Of a stretch of DNA of 64,000 bases, positions 34,401 to 45,593 are shown one piece after another (positions within the stretch are counted from its first letter, which is position 1; each line of letters opens with the position of its first letter). The DNA comes from Cylicocyclus nassatus (taxonomy: Eukaryota; Nematoda; Chromadorea; Rhabditida; Strongylidae), in NCBI GenBank assembly GCA_958299035.1, contig CATQJL010000305.1, positions 31,261,733 through 31,325,732 of the forward strand, read 5' to 3'. Below the pieces are notes generated by a model. The model was not told the DNA's origin, searched no databases, and saw nothing but the letters and a program-made list of their open reading frames with translations. The position numbers and the translations under genes are program-made.

Positions 34401-37400
34401 CCCGAACTATCGCAAATCATATGAACATGTTAGTTTCGGTTATGAAGACGATCTCTGCGCTGCTTAGACGACCTTTGGGGACTAGACTTGTTGGATTGTT
34501 GCAAAACTTGAGTGAGAACATGACTGCAAGGTGGCAGAAGGTTGTGCACAACAACGGAACATACATTGTTGACTGAATTTTGACAAAATCTGTCACTTCG
34601 TTAGTTTATGAAGTCTACGAACTTATGGAACGACCTATAAACTCAAAAATTGGAATCTCTGGACTTTTGACTAACCAGCATTTTATCAGTGAACATTGTC
34701 GCAGGAAATAGTTCCACAACAGCAGAAAACTGATCTAATCAATGATGCTGGCGTGTGCCAAATCGTTTGACAACAACAAGGAAAAAACTGTGATAGCCAG
34801 ATTGTGGTACGGTATCACAAAACTCTCCTCCCTCTTTTTCTCCAAATGGATCGCAAAAGATTACACAATATCAGGTGATATCGTAGCTAATTAAAATTCC
34901 TCATATCCCAAATCTTAGGAAAACTGGGGAAAGGAGACTGTTTTCAACGATTCTACATGTCCCAATCTTTCAGTTGGTATATCTTCCATTCTTCTTTGTG
35001 CCGCGCCAGTGAGCGGCTGCCTTTTTTGCCCGCTCTGGCCGTTTTTATTTTACAACTTTTTTCTCTTCCATTCTTGCATTTTGACGCTGCCTACGTTTGA
35101 TTCTGTTGCTAGCAACTCTCTCACCTGCGTATTTTCGGTTCGATTTTGTTTTTTTCTCATCCGGTTACCTTCTACTGGGTAGGAATCGCTATCGCTTGCG
35201 CCTTTTTGTATTGATTTTCTTGGCCTTTGACTATATTGAGTTCCTTGATCGTGATCATGCCTCCGAAAGCCTCTCGTTCATCTCGTAGGGGTGTTTCTAG
35301 CTCTGCATCGACTCCTGCTCCTATTGTTGGCATGCAAAATGAGGTCACCAGTGCTGACTATTCTAATATGTCGGCCTCAGACCTTCTGCTGCATATCAAG
35401 GATAGGAACAAGGATCCAGTGATCGATCAATTGCTAGACATCCTATCGCAGAGACTCCAGAATGCGGTCTCTGGTGAACTTGAGGCTGAGAAACGATCAC
35501 GTACAATTGTCATAAGTGGGATACGGGAGCCGTCGAATGATCTCCGCGCTTCGGAGAGGGCTAGGGACCTTAGGATTAGGGTGGACGATATCATGGACGT
35601 TCTTGATATTGACTGCTGCCCAAGTGAAATCCTTCGCATTGGGAAGGCAACACCCGATCGTCCTCGGCTAGTCAAGGTAAAATTTCCGTCAACTTACTAT
35701 TGGCAAAAAGCTCTAGCAAATTCGTATCGGCTTCGTAACTCGCCCTTCTCAAATATATTCATTCGTAAAAGTATGACTACCGAGGAAAGGAGGGCCGAAT
35801 ATGAACTTAGGCAGCAGGCTAAGGAACTCAACGCTGGGAAACCCGAGAAGGAGTGGGTCGTTTATCGCGGCCAACTGAAGCGTGTCTCGGAGCTTCCTAG
35901 TAGGAGTTCGGTAAACTAATGACTACGCATGGCAATCCTGGGATACTGAAATGTGTTTTACTGAACGCACGTAGTATTGTAAATTTGCATCACTTGCATT
36001 CGCTTCTGATTTATACTAAACCTGATCTCGTGTTTCTGACTGAAACCTGGCTTAAGCCAAAGGTACACGATTCTGAGCTGATCGGTGATCTGCCATATTC
36101 TATATTTCGCACTGACAGACCGAAGCGAAAAGGTGGTGGTGTATGCTGCCTTGTTGAAGGCTGCTTCTACATCAAACAAGTGACAAGATTTATTGCTTCG
36201 CGTTCTGATTTATTGACTGTGGAACTTTTCTGTTTGTCGAGTCTGAAAACTGTCAAGTTCGTAATCGTGTATCGTCCACCTAACTCCACGCAGGGTGATG
36301 ATAAACAGCTGATTGAGCTTCTCTCCAATCTAACTTCCGATGGAAATACTACACTTATTGTGGGCGATTTCAATCTACATATTGATTGGTTCAATATGAA
36401 GCACATTAGCCATGAATCTAAACCGTTCCTTGATTTCTTCATTAATGCTGAATTGAAACAGCATGTCTTATATCCTACCCACGCTGATAGTACTCTGGAC
36501 ATCATATTGTCTACTTCGGAAAACGTTCACAGTGTCAGACTCTATCCACCTTTGGCTTCTGCAGATCATAGCATCATTACATTTGAGTATAAAGATAACT
36601 TTCAGCTTGTCTCATCTTATCCTACACCCTATTTTGTGCACTTTGATTACGTTTCCCTCAACAAGTATTTATCTGAAGTTGATTGGACTGCACTGTTTGA
36701 CAATTATCGCAATGTTGATGACTTGTATCTCAGATTCTGCCAAGTCATATATACTGGGATGGCATTGTTTGGTACTATGAGAATTAATTGCAACTTTGGA
36801 TTGATCTATCCTGCTCATATTCGTTCACTTATTGAACAGAAGTGTCGCTTATTTTGTGTTTTAGATTCACCTCTAACTAGCCCCATGTACAAGAAAGTCT
36901 GTGCTGACATTGATCTGCACCTCAGAAAGTTTCTAGCCAATCATGAGGACGCTTATCAAAGAAATCCTCTATGAGAAATTTATTTAGGTACATTCACCAC
37001 AAGTTACAAAGTAAGTTTAGCCTCCCGGTGTTGAAAGACTCTTTGGGTTATACTTGCTGTATTGATTCCAATAAAGCAGAGGCCTTGGGTGAATACTTTG
37101 CCACTGTGTTCGCGAATCCTTTGAACATCACCCCCTCTTCCTCCCACCCTCCTTCTCAAAACAAATTGAACTCTGTTTATTTTCACCCTGCGGAAGTGAG
37201 AAAAGTCTTGAGGTCCCTAAAACCTTCGTGTATGGAGCCGTACGATGGCATCCCTCAGATACTCTATAAAATGTGTGCAGATACTCTTGTTAAACCGCTT
37301 GCTGATATATTCAATCTTTCCCTATACTTCGGTGAGATTCTCTCCCTTTGGAAGGAAGCCATTGTTACAGTTGTGCCTAAAACTTCCGCAGCTGAAAGTG

Positions 37401-40400
37401 TTGCCGATTTTCGCCCCATTAGCCATAATTCTGTGCCCATCAAGATTATGGAAAGAATTATTAGAAGTAAATTACTACTTTGGTTAGAGAGGTTCCATCT
37501 TGTTTCGCCCGAGCACCATGGCTTTGTGCCAGGCAAGTCAACTGCAACTAATCTTACTGAGGCCGTTTTTGATTGGAAATTAGCCTTGAATTCGAGAAAA
37601 TCTGTGGATATTATATACTTCGACCTTTCCAAGGCCTTTGATAGAATACCTCACCGTTTGCTTCTTTGCAAACTAGAGAATATCGGAATTTCGGGAAACC
37701 TACTAACTTGGTTTGAGTTTTACTTGAGCAATAGATGCATGACGGTAAAGATTGGTCATGAATATTTCAGAAAATTTCCCTGTCCCAGTGGAGTTCCTCA
37801 GGGAGCTGTCCTATCTCCTTTGTTATTTTTGGTATACACTTTGGACCTACCTGATGCTTTAAAAACATTGAATGTACACGTACAAATCTATGCGGACGAT
37901 ACAAAGATATATGCATCTTATGATGAAGACAACTGGACACAGTTCATGATGCTTTGCAGTCATCGATTGATAAAATGTGTGCTTGGGCGTCTCAGAATGG
38001 ACTCTCTCTCAACCCAAGAAAATGTTCCTTCCTCCATCTTGGCAAGCATTCCTCAACTTCGTATAAAATTGATGGAATTGAGATGACTGCTTGTCAAGAT
38101 GTGAAAGATCTGGGAGTTATTATCGATTGTGATTTGAAATTCTCTAAGCATATTGATTCAATTGTCAACAGGGCATATGCTACTTTATTTACAATCTTTC
38201 GCAATATACAAACTCGTAATCCTATAATACTGTCCCGGTTATACAAAGCTTATGTTATTCCACATCTTGAACACTGTTCGCAAGTTTGGACTCCTTCCCG
38301 AAAAAAAGATATAATGAAGATTGAAAGAGTTCAGCACACTTTTACCCGCCTGGTCTTTCGTCGTGCGAGTGGTGGAACACTAGTTGATATTCCAGACTGT
38401 CACCTACGCTCTAATAAATTGGGCTTGACTACTCTCAGAATTAGACGCATGATATCCGACCTCGTCTTTTGTTTTCGTATTCTTCGCATGGAAATAAAAT
38501 TAAAAGCAAGCAAATTTTGGATCTTCAAACCTGCTGGTACGAGGCTAGGTGGTTTCAATCAGCATTATAAACCTATCAAGCAACATCAGTCTGGAATATT
38601 CAACTACCTGTTCTTCCGCTGTGCAAGATGGCTTCAGCGCTTACCCGTTGATATCGTGTCAGTGCGCGGCGGTGAAGCCTTCAAGAAAAAATTAAGAAAA
38701 GCTGATCTGTCTCAACTTTTAAGCAGTGATACTTCTTCTTGATTGCGTTGCGTTTCCAATATTTGTGTTCATCTCTCAATAGTCTTCTTTTTAGATTCTC
38801 GCTCTTGTCCATGCGGTTCACTATCTTTTTCGTATGACGGTTTCATGGCACGCGACTCTACCTGTCTCATGTTGATCCTTACTCTGGGCTGATTGTGGTC
38901 GAGGGATGCGGAACGAATGCTTTGTTGGACTGTAGTTTATGTTAGATCAGACTCTACCACTTCATTGGACCTTGGTTCAAATTATTGCCGTTCTCTGTTT
39001 GGTTTTCTTCTAACATTTTCATGCCTCACGCGTTAGTTTGGGTCTGGCTCCGTCTTATCACCTCAGTTATGCTTGGGCTGCTTGTTTGGACTTGAGACTT
39101 TTGCATTGTGCAACTTCTATCGAAGTTCTGTTCTCTCCCAGAGTTTTGGTTGGGCGGGTTTTATCAATATTACAACTAATACACCTGCTTCCAACATATA
39201 CAATTGCTTATGTTGAGTAAGAGCATTTTTTGCTAAGAGCAGGGGGCATGAGACAGACTCCATTGAACCTCTATATCTGTGATGACTTCATATATGTCTA
39301 AACAAGCTCACTCCCTTTCCATTCCCATAAAGGTTTTTGCGGACTGGACTTGAACTGATTCATTGGGGAGTTTGCCTTTTTGTTTTATTTTTTTGTTGTT
39401 GGTTGTTTGGTGTGATGCTTCGTTCTTCTGTTGTATGCGTATTAAATAAATAAATAAATATCGATGAAGGAGCTGAAAACTTTACTGCATCAAACTTCTC
39501 TGTTCGATAAGCTCTCACAAAGCATTGCATTCCCCGTACTACACCTTTGCGCTATATATCCTCCCCATTTCACCCCCCCCCCCCTCCCAATCCTGATAAA
39601 CGTTTGGGTTAACGCGCAACAACCTCGATCAGTTGCCCTCTCCACCTCTTATCAAAAGCCGAAACCCTAATCGAATAGGGTAATTAGGAGGTTTCTGTAC
39701 TTGTACCCGTGACTGTTTTTCAGACTCACTTACAGATAGCAATTACAAGTAGACCTTTTGTAATTATAAGGTTTTTACTCACATTTAGCGCAAGAAATGC
39801 AAAGCTTCTTCTGTAGATCCTCCCTGCATTTGTAGCAGACCAATCTGAATTGGTTTCAAGTGGCATGGCACTTCTAACAAAGATTGTTGTAAAGATTGGA
39901 AGTAATATCATACAGGATGTCTCTAACGAGGAGAGGCTGCACCTTGACCCAGAATGAATACTCAAAAAGCTAAAATCTCTATCATTAGGCTGAACTGAGT
40001 CGCTGAATACGAATTTGAAATTCACGCTTTGCCGTACGAATTTTTCCATAAGTTCCCAGATAAACCGCAATGTCGTTTATTAGTATTTTTCATAAATGTA
40101 AATCAACCACTTGAAAAGCTCAAACTCGTAAAAATTTGCGATGAAATCTGGAAACATTGCTACACATTTTTTTTGAGACTTTTTTAAACATATTCTTTAA
40201 ATAGCCTTTTTAATCATGGCACCTTATGCTGAGAATTGCTCTATACTGTGAATCTGAATTGAAGCTCGCTAAATCGGACGATTTGAAGCTAATGTTAAGC
40301 AAAAGACTTTGTGGAAAAAGAGTTATAAACGATTAAAAAGTTTTCACTTAGTTAGTTCTGAGACCCTGCATACGTCCAAAACTTTGTATGTTATCAAATA

Positions 40401-41595
40401 TAACGAAAAAGGAAAAAGGAAAGTGTAAAAGAAAACAGCAATGTTTGCGCTTTTTGTTTTGTTTTGCAGTATTACCGTAGTCACCATGTCATGAAGCACA
40501 TACTTTCCAGAGACTGGACAGATAAGTAGTTTCGCAACACAAATCGATGTTGATCAAATCGAGTGTGTGGAAAACAAGGTGGACATGAAGTGGTGCTTGA
40601 AGCTTTGCTAACAAAAACAAACTTGAAGCTTCAGCAATGTGAAAGGCACGTGAACGTCTTGGAAGGATGTGGAGGTGGAGGTGTAACATGACATATATTA
40701 CGCATCTTTAACTTATGCTTTTGTTTTGCAAATATAGTCGTGATTTATATCAGTTTGCAACGTGAAAAAAAAATCCAAAAAAGCATCCAAAAACGGTTTC
40801 ATGATGCTCGTGTAAACTTAAGCTTGCTTACCTTCCTTGAGCAAACCACACTCCATCGTCGAAACCTCCTGCACATTTGTCACATTTAAAACATAATGGG
40901 TGAAACGAAGTGTTAATCAACCGCATTATCTTTCCTACCACAAAGAGATCTGAGAAATTTAAGTTTTGCTTCGCACTAAATACATTAACACATTGACGAC
41001 CGCTTGTCAAGGCTTGACACACCATGACTCTCATTGAAATGGCTACTAAATTGTGTCAAACCAACTCCGGAGTTTTCTTTTATGCTGGATTTAGATACAA
41101 CCTCTACTGTTTTTGCCAGTATTCCAGCGCTACTGTAGGTGTACTGTAGCGCTGGAATACTGGCGCTACAGTACACCTAGAATGAATTATGCGTGATTTT
41201 ATTTGAAAAATGTTGGCTGGTCCGAGAAAGGCTTCGGTCGTCAATGTGTTAAAGATAACTTTGGAAAGTGGTGGAACTAACTGCATTTTGCACATATAGG
41301 AGCATAAAGCACTTGAAAGTCATGTTGACAGTACAATCTTCCTCCCACTTCATAATAATCATCATCGAGGTTTATGGGCAGCAAACATTGTGCACATCTG
41401 GAATGCTATGTAAATTAAATAAAAATTAAAATTTTGGTATTGAGAACTCCTTGAGACTGACCGGAAGCATTCCTGATGCCATGATGTCCCCTCGAGAACC
41501 ACATACAGTTCACCATCATCAAACAACCGTGCACATCTTTTGCAACTTCTAGAGATGGACTTATCAGGGTCGGTCGTAAACCTGTTCAAACTCAT
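31432..41595 (-). CDS. PINCH-family LIM-domain adaptor protein (9 exons, 328 aa)
   Basis: Focal-adhesion adaptor. PINCH proteins bind integrin-linked kinase at integrin attachment sites, including nematode muscle dense bodies. Exons: 41462-41595, 41282-41397, 40832-40949, 39783-39844, 33272-33356, 33052-33208, 31763-31855, 31579-31703, 31432-31528; all phases agree with GT..AG junctions. Five LIM domains in order: CKRC..HQECFRCAQC..YCQHD; CAKC..HPLCFKCDKC..VCYKC; CAKC..FHAYHFSCTQC..LCFRC; CARC..FHVEHFRCAGC..YCESD; CQCSC..WCIDCYRCVAC..MCKKC. The YHxxHF-type third domain and the RPMCKKCY tail are PINCH hallmarks, and the length fits the family (about 330). The start ATG follows a TTATAG acceptor-like site by 2 bases. 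Introns: the fourth is 6.4 kb and carries an antisense CR1. The sequence is quite diverged from vertebrate PINCH, so a pin-2-type rather than unc-97-type orthologue is my guess. Confidence 0.9.
34204..34269. repeat. Perfect 22-bp hairpin, 22-base loop
   Basis: 34204-34225 (CGAAGCCATACTGCAGGAAA...) pairs exactly with 34248-34269. It lies in PINCH intron 4. The dimensions resemble a small-RNA precursor, but perfect pairing over the whole stem fits a recent snap-back or MITE remnant better. Confidence 0.85.
35257..35919 (+). CDS. CR1 ORF1 protein, RNA-binding type (220 aa)
   Basis: The intact reading frame starts at ATG 35257 (MPPKASRSSRRG); an in-frame upstream ATG at 35227 is possible. The N-terminus is basic and serine-rich. 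A middle acidic/helical stretch (LLLHIKDRNKDPVIDQLLDIL) precedes a fold resembling the RRM-type domain of LINE ORF1 proteins: RTIVISGIREPSND, ILRIGKATPDRPRLVKVKF, FIRKSMTTEERRAEYELRQQ, WVVYRGQLKRV. The expected role is binding element RNA as a chaperone. The stop TAA overlaps the ORF2 start as TAATG, an arrangement that suggests termination-reinitiation. Domain identity is by motif; the family call is inferred. Confidence 0.7.
   Translation: MPPKASRSSRRGVSSSASTPAPIVGMQNEVTSADYSNMSASDLLLHIKDRNKDPVIDQLLDILSQRLQNAVSGELEAEKRSRTIVISGIREPSNDLRASERARDLRIRVDDIMDVLDIDCCPSEILRIGKATPDRPRLVKVKFPSTYYWQKALANSYRLRNSPFSNIFIRKSMTTEERRAEYELRQQAKELNAGKPEKEWVVYRGQLKRVSELPSRSSVN
35919..38742 (+). pseudogene. CR1 ORF2: endonuclease and reverse transcriptase, two frameshifts
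   Basis: Endonuclease part 35919-36974: LNARSIVN, LVFLTETWLK, IFRTDRPKRKGGGV, IVYRPPNSTQ, LIVGDFNLHIDW, SADHSIITFEY. The reading then shifts: RNPL-stop overlaps a new frame from 36971 that continues RNLFRYIHHKLQSK, as CR1 proteins do. Reverse transcriptase: FRPISHNSVPIKIMERII, HGFVPGKSTATNLTEAV, DIIYFDLSKAFDRIPHRLL, PSGVPQGAVLSPLLFLVY and catalytic YADDTKIY. A second shift near 37950 moves to the frame of 37954-38742 (SSIDKMCAWASQNGLSLNPRK, YKAYVIPHLEHCSQVWTP). Both shifts are single-base scale and inactivate an otherwise complete ORF of about 940 codons. Confidence 0.85.
39445..39460. repeat. TAAA tandem tail of the CR1 element
   Basis: Four TAAA/AAAT units end the element, which has the simple-repeat 3' tail usual in several non-LTR families. 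Confidence 0.8.
41115..41164. repeat. Perfect 19-bp hairpin next to a further inverted copy
   Basis: GCCAGTATTCCAGCGCTAC pairs exactly with 41146-41164. The loop TGTAGGTGTACT and the following GCTACAGTACACCTA form a second, shifted inverted pair. It lies in PINCH intron 2. Confidence 0.85.
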
Positions 41596-41925
41596 AGCTA
41601 TAACGTTAAGTTGACTTTGAGTTACCGCCAACGCGCATTCTCCTCCCTTAACAGGCGCTTGAATAGAACTAGTTTGGAAAGCGGGGATATGGCAGGATAC
41701 CCCGTAACCGGTTGTTTACGCTTAATAGGGAAACGTCGCCCAAATCGTCCTGCCAAAAACAGCGCCACCAAACGCGTAACCGAGCTCTGCGTTTGGTGGG
41801 CGTTCCATTCTATCTGGAGCTCAGAGATAACTCTGAGTTTGGCCAGATAAAGAGAAATGGTGCAGAAAAGAAGAGGGGCAGCTAAAAAGTCTTCTAGAGC
41901 ACATTTTGCTTGTAGTTTCAGCAAG

Positions 41926-42475
41926 AATGGGGTATCGTTGTGCGCTGTTATTTATAAAATTTTGAAATTGTGTAAAATCTTGGCTCAAGGGGTTATTTTG
42001 TGCTACACGAGTATTCATTTTATACCATGAGGCCATATAGCGAGGTTACGATAGGTTTACTGTAGACAGGGGAAAGTCACGAAATTGACCGAAACCTAGA
42101 TCGATAGTGCGCTAATCACGAATATGTTATTTATTTCATTCTACGAATGTGACGAGGTCACGGTAGGTTAATGGTCGTTAGTCTGAAGTAATAGAATTAG
42201 CTGAAACTTGGTACATGGGGTTATGCGAGGCCTAGATTACGGGCAGTCTGTTCACCACGTAAAATGGTGTTCTTTGGAGTAATTATGGTAGGTATACGGT
42301 AAGTGGATAAAATCACAAATATGGTTAAAATGTGGTCCGGTGGTTTCGGCGCACTGACCACAGGCTTACAAAGCATTTCATGTTGTGAAGTCATCTAACA
42401 GGGTTATGGTGGGCATACGATAAGTGAGCCAGAATTATAGATTAAGGTCAAACTTTGCCCAGGTTTATTCTGCGC
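41926..42475. repeat. Degenerate tandem array, about 120-base period, five units
   Basis: Successive units carry GAGGTTACGATAGGTTTACTG, then an AAATTG..GAAAC block, a GGGGTTAT-type block, then TTCA..CTACGA. They begin near 41926, 42043, 42160, 42280 and 42399. A related single unit occurs at 18060-18150 (GAGGGTTACGGTAG, GGCTGAAACTTAGCATAGGG). It lies just upstream of the PINCH start codon. Confidence 0.5.
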
Positions 42476-42479
42476 GTAA

Positions 42480-43690
42480 ATCACAAAAGTCCATCCCTTT
42501 CATTGCGTACACTATCCGCTTTCTCTATCTGTTTGAAAATTTCGATAGCGCAAAGAGCGCAATTTGTGGAATTTCAAGACATAGGCGCATAGCTTTGAAG
42601 CTTAGGATACATGCTATATCTTGCCTACTCAAAAACTCCTACGGGACTATGAACGATCGTTGCAATCCGAAATCGCGCAAACGATCGCGCGAGGTATGAC
42701 CGGTGCATGACGCCGTTGAAGAGTCATCAGGAAAAACCTTGCTTTCAAGCTTACAAAACAAACATTCAAATTAGCACTTCTGAGACTATAGATTTGAACA
42801 TCCTATACATGCCATCTGATCAAACCGTTCTTAGTATTCTGACCTTCTTGGTAGGGCAAGTGTCATACGTGTCGAAAGTGAAAATTTTCGTTTTTTTCAA
42901 ATACGAAATTCAAATCCTGCAAATTCTCTAGCTTAAAAGACGATAAAACAATGTAAGACTCTCAGAGGCAGATGCCAAAGTTTAAAAGAAATTTTAATCA
43001 GAGTACTAAAAAATGCTTACGAAGTCTTAGCGTGACCTATTACATTCGGTAGCGTTTGATTTTTTGAATGGACTTTGAAAGTGTGGCCTAAGAGACGGAT
43101 GATAGGAACATTGCTGCATCCAAAAGCTCTCGTAACTGTACTTTCTTGTCTGGTTTTCTATGAAAGTAAGTAACAACAATTAACATTTTTTGAATTCACA
43201 TTTAGTATGGATCACCTCGTTTCACATCATGCAGGTGCTACTATTGAAAACTGCGCATAAATGGAGAAACAAAGAAAACGGCATCATGATGCAGCTTCTG
43301 ATAAAAAAAACCCCACTTCATCTGCAGTGCCTTTTCGTTTGATAGCTCTCCCAGCATGGCTAACTTTGGTGAAGGAAATCTGCAAAAATATTAGTATTAG
43401 ATGGTTGTTTTTTTTTGCTGTCAAATGATGCCGGTTCACAAATTGCTAGCAATTGTTTAACAGAAATATTTTGTTATGAAAAGCTACATGGGAGGAGCTA
43501 TCTTCAATTAATAAACTCAAAAATGGGATTGATTTCCCCAAAGTATTGAAATTTTCTAGAGTTTTCTACTTTTCTAGCTTTCTGTAATACCATTTTATGA
43601 ACTGAATTAGGAAAATTCGTACAAATACCACAACTACCAAATCAAGCCCTCAGACGTTATACTGCAGACAGATTTTGATGAGCCACTTAC
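42480..43690. other. Intergenic stretch without visible gene
   Basis: AT-rich. Open frames (91 and 74 codons) show no domain or splice context. Confidence 0.3.
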
Positions 43691-43699
43691 AGGACTCTA

Positions 43700-44371
43700 C
43701 AGGGTGTCCCAAAAAGATGTGCACACCGTTTGATTGTTAGTAACTCTCTGCTTTTGCTTTCGCTTTCATGTCTTTTGCCGAGCTTGAGGTAACCTTCTTT
43801 AGAGCGAGTTTCACTTTAGATTTACGATATGAAGCGACTTATCAGCAGCTCTTCAATAATGTAGGATCACGGTAGGAATTTCGAGGAGGATTTTAGCTCA
43901 CTGAAAGCGGTATTATGCCTCAAAAAGAAAGCCAAACAAGCCAGAAACTCTTAAACTGGGTTGATTCCACATATGAAAGTTGCACGTCAGTACACTGTTT
44001 CTTTCATGAGTTATTTCAGATTTAGGGTAACAAATGATTTTTTAACGTTCGTCAGAAATGTGAATACGCCATCAAGAAAGCTCGAAAAACTGATGGAAAG
44101 TTATGTAGTAAAATCAGCACGCCTGAATACCTTGCTACACTAATTTTCAGATCTTTTTGAAATTAGTTCATCAAAAGGCTTATTCCACAGTGACGCTGTA
44201 TGAAAGTTCATACTGTGACCCTACAGTAATAAAGTGTTATTAGTGATTGGCTCCATACTGCAAATCTAAGTTTATCCTCGCTCTACAGAATGGTACCTCA
44301 ACTCGGGAGAAGACATGAAAGCAAGAGAGCTATTAACGATCAAACAATGTGCACATCTTTTTGGGACACTC
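43700..44371. mobile_element. CAGGGTGT-ended MITE, copy 2
   Basis: The arms at 43700-43888 and 44193-44371 are inverted copies. The ends CAGGGTGTCCCAAAAAGATG and CATCTTTTTGGGACACTCTA are flanked by TA. Arm phrases parallel the copy at 11110-11785 (TTTGATTGTTAGTAACTCTC, GTAGGATCACGGTAG). No transposase. Confidence 0.75.
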
Positions 44372-44667
44372 TATATAATTTTTTGCTTGCTTATCGTACT
44401 CGCAAGAAGCTACAAAAAAGTGGCCCAATAGCAATAGCAAGAACTGTAGCAAATTATACAAACCGAAGGAGACAGAAAATAACACCCAAAAGAGGTGAGA
44501 AAAATATATTGATACGAATTTAAATTGAGCCAAACTCATAAGATGTCATAGTGGCTTCACACATGATAATAAGTTATGATGAGGAAAAAATGCTTTTTGT
44601 AATCCTTGATATTTTCACGCTCCGATTTCGGGGCTAAGAACTATACCGGTAGCGTATTCCTAATGTA

Positions 44668-44838
44668 GTCGCCAAACTAAGCGACTGTTTTGTTCAGCTG
44701 CAGAAGGCGCGCAGAATTAACATTAATTTTGCGGCTGAAGCAGGCAATCGTCCCAGATTTAACGTTAAATCTGCGCGTTCAATCTGTTAATTCTGCGCGC
44801 CTTCTGCAGCTGAACAAAACAGTCGCTTAGTCTGGCGC
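44668..44838. mobile_element. Small MITE with perfect 46-bp inverted arms
   Basis: 44677-44722 (CTAAGCGACTGTTTTGTTCA...) is the exact complement of 44785-44830, and the pairing continues imperfectly outward through GTCGCC/GGCGCC. The 62-base centre contains the palindrome AGATTTAACGTTAAATCT. Confidence 0.85.
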
Positions 44839-44839
44839 C

Positions 44840-45590
44840 TACCTAAGTGGCCCCTTAATTGCTGCTTCTGTCTTACTTTAGATTGGTCTTACGGGATTAA
44901 TAATATTTGAGTACAGCTATGAACTCACTTTTTGGCCACTTGATTTTGCTATCAACACAATTTCTTGGTAACTTAGTCATAGTGAAGAAATCATACGGAA
45001 AAAACTTAATTTAGCAAATCTTGATTTTGGTTCTCTGTGATTTCGCAATTCAAACCTAGTTCTCTAATATACCAAAACCAAGCAAGAATGCTGCGTTTTT
45101 TTTTCGTTTCTTAATTTTAGAACTCTTTAGGAACACTTTTCAAGCAAAGTGACTTTCAGAGAAGATCAGTTTTGTCTTAGTATTGACATAACGGCATTGA
45201 TGAAGTATGTGGAAAAGACTAACATTATTGCAAAGAGAAAAAAGACTGAAGGAAGTGCAGAAAATAAAATTATTTGACCTATCACACACAGATGAAACTC
45301 TTCATGTCATACCAACGATGTCATGATTGGCAATTAAAACCTAGTTTACATGATAATAAAACGTTTCCCGACGTGGATTTCCATAAAATGAGAGTTTTGT
45401 TCTAATATTCAATACTCATAAGTACGCAAATGACATGATAACAAAGCTCAAATTTTTCTACTGCTACATAGTCTCATTCTTTAATCCAAGCTCAATTCAA
45501 AATTCTTAACTTTCTAAATGTATCCTCCTGACGAATGACAGCTACTCTTGACTTTGTAGTTTAATTTTTGTACAGCTAAATATATTTGTG
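44840..45590. other. Intergenic stretch without visible gene
   Basis: AT-rich, with no repeat arm or coding frame noted. Confidence 0.3.
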
Positions 45591-45593
45591 AGT

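Larger units (their letters stand above)
34880..39460 (+). mobile_element. CR1-type non-LTR retrotransposon in PINCH intron 4 (antisense)
   Basis: A 5' leader of about 0.35 kb is followed by ORF1 (35257-35919), ORF2 (35919-38742 with two frameshifts) and a 0.7 kb T-rich 3' region ending in an AAAT/TAAATAAATAAATA tail at 39442-39460. The endonuclease plus CR1-like reverse transcriptase, two-ORF layout and simple-repeat tail fit the CR1/Jockey group. The exact 5' end is not determined. The element is on the strand opposite to the host gene. Reading frames are otherwise long, so it is a fairly young insertion. Confidence 0.85.
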
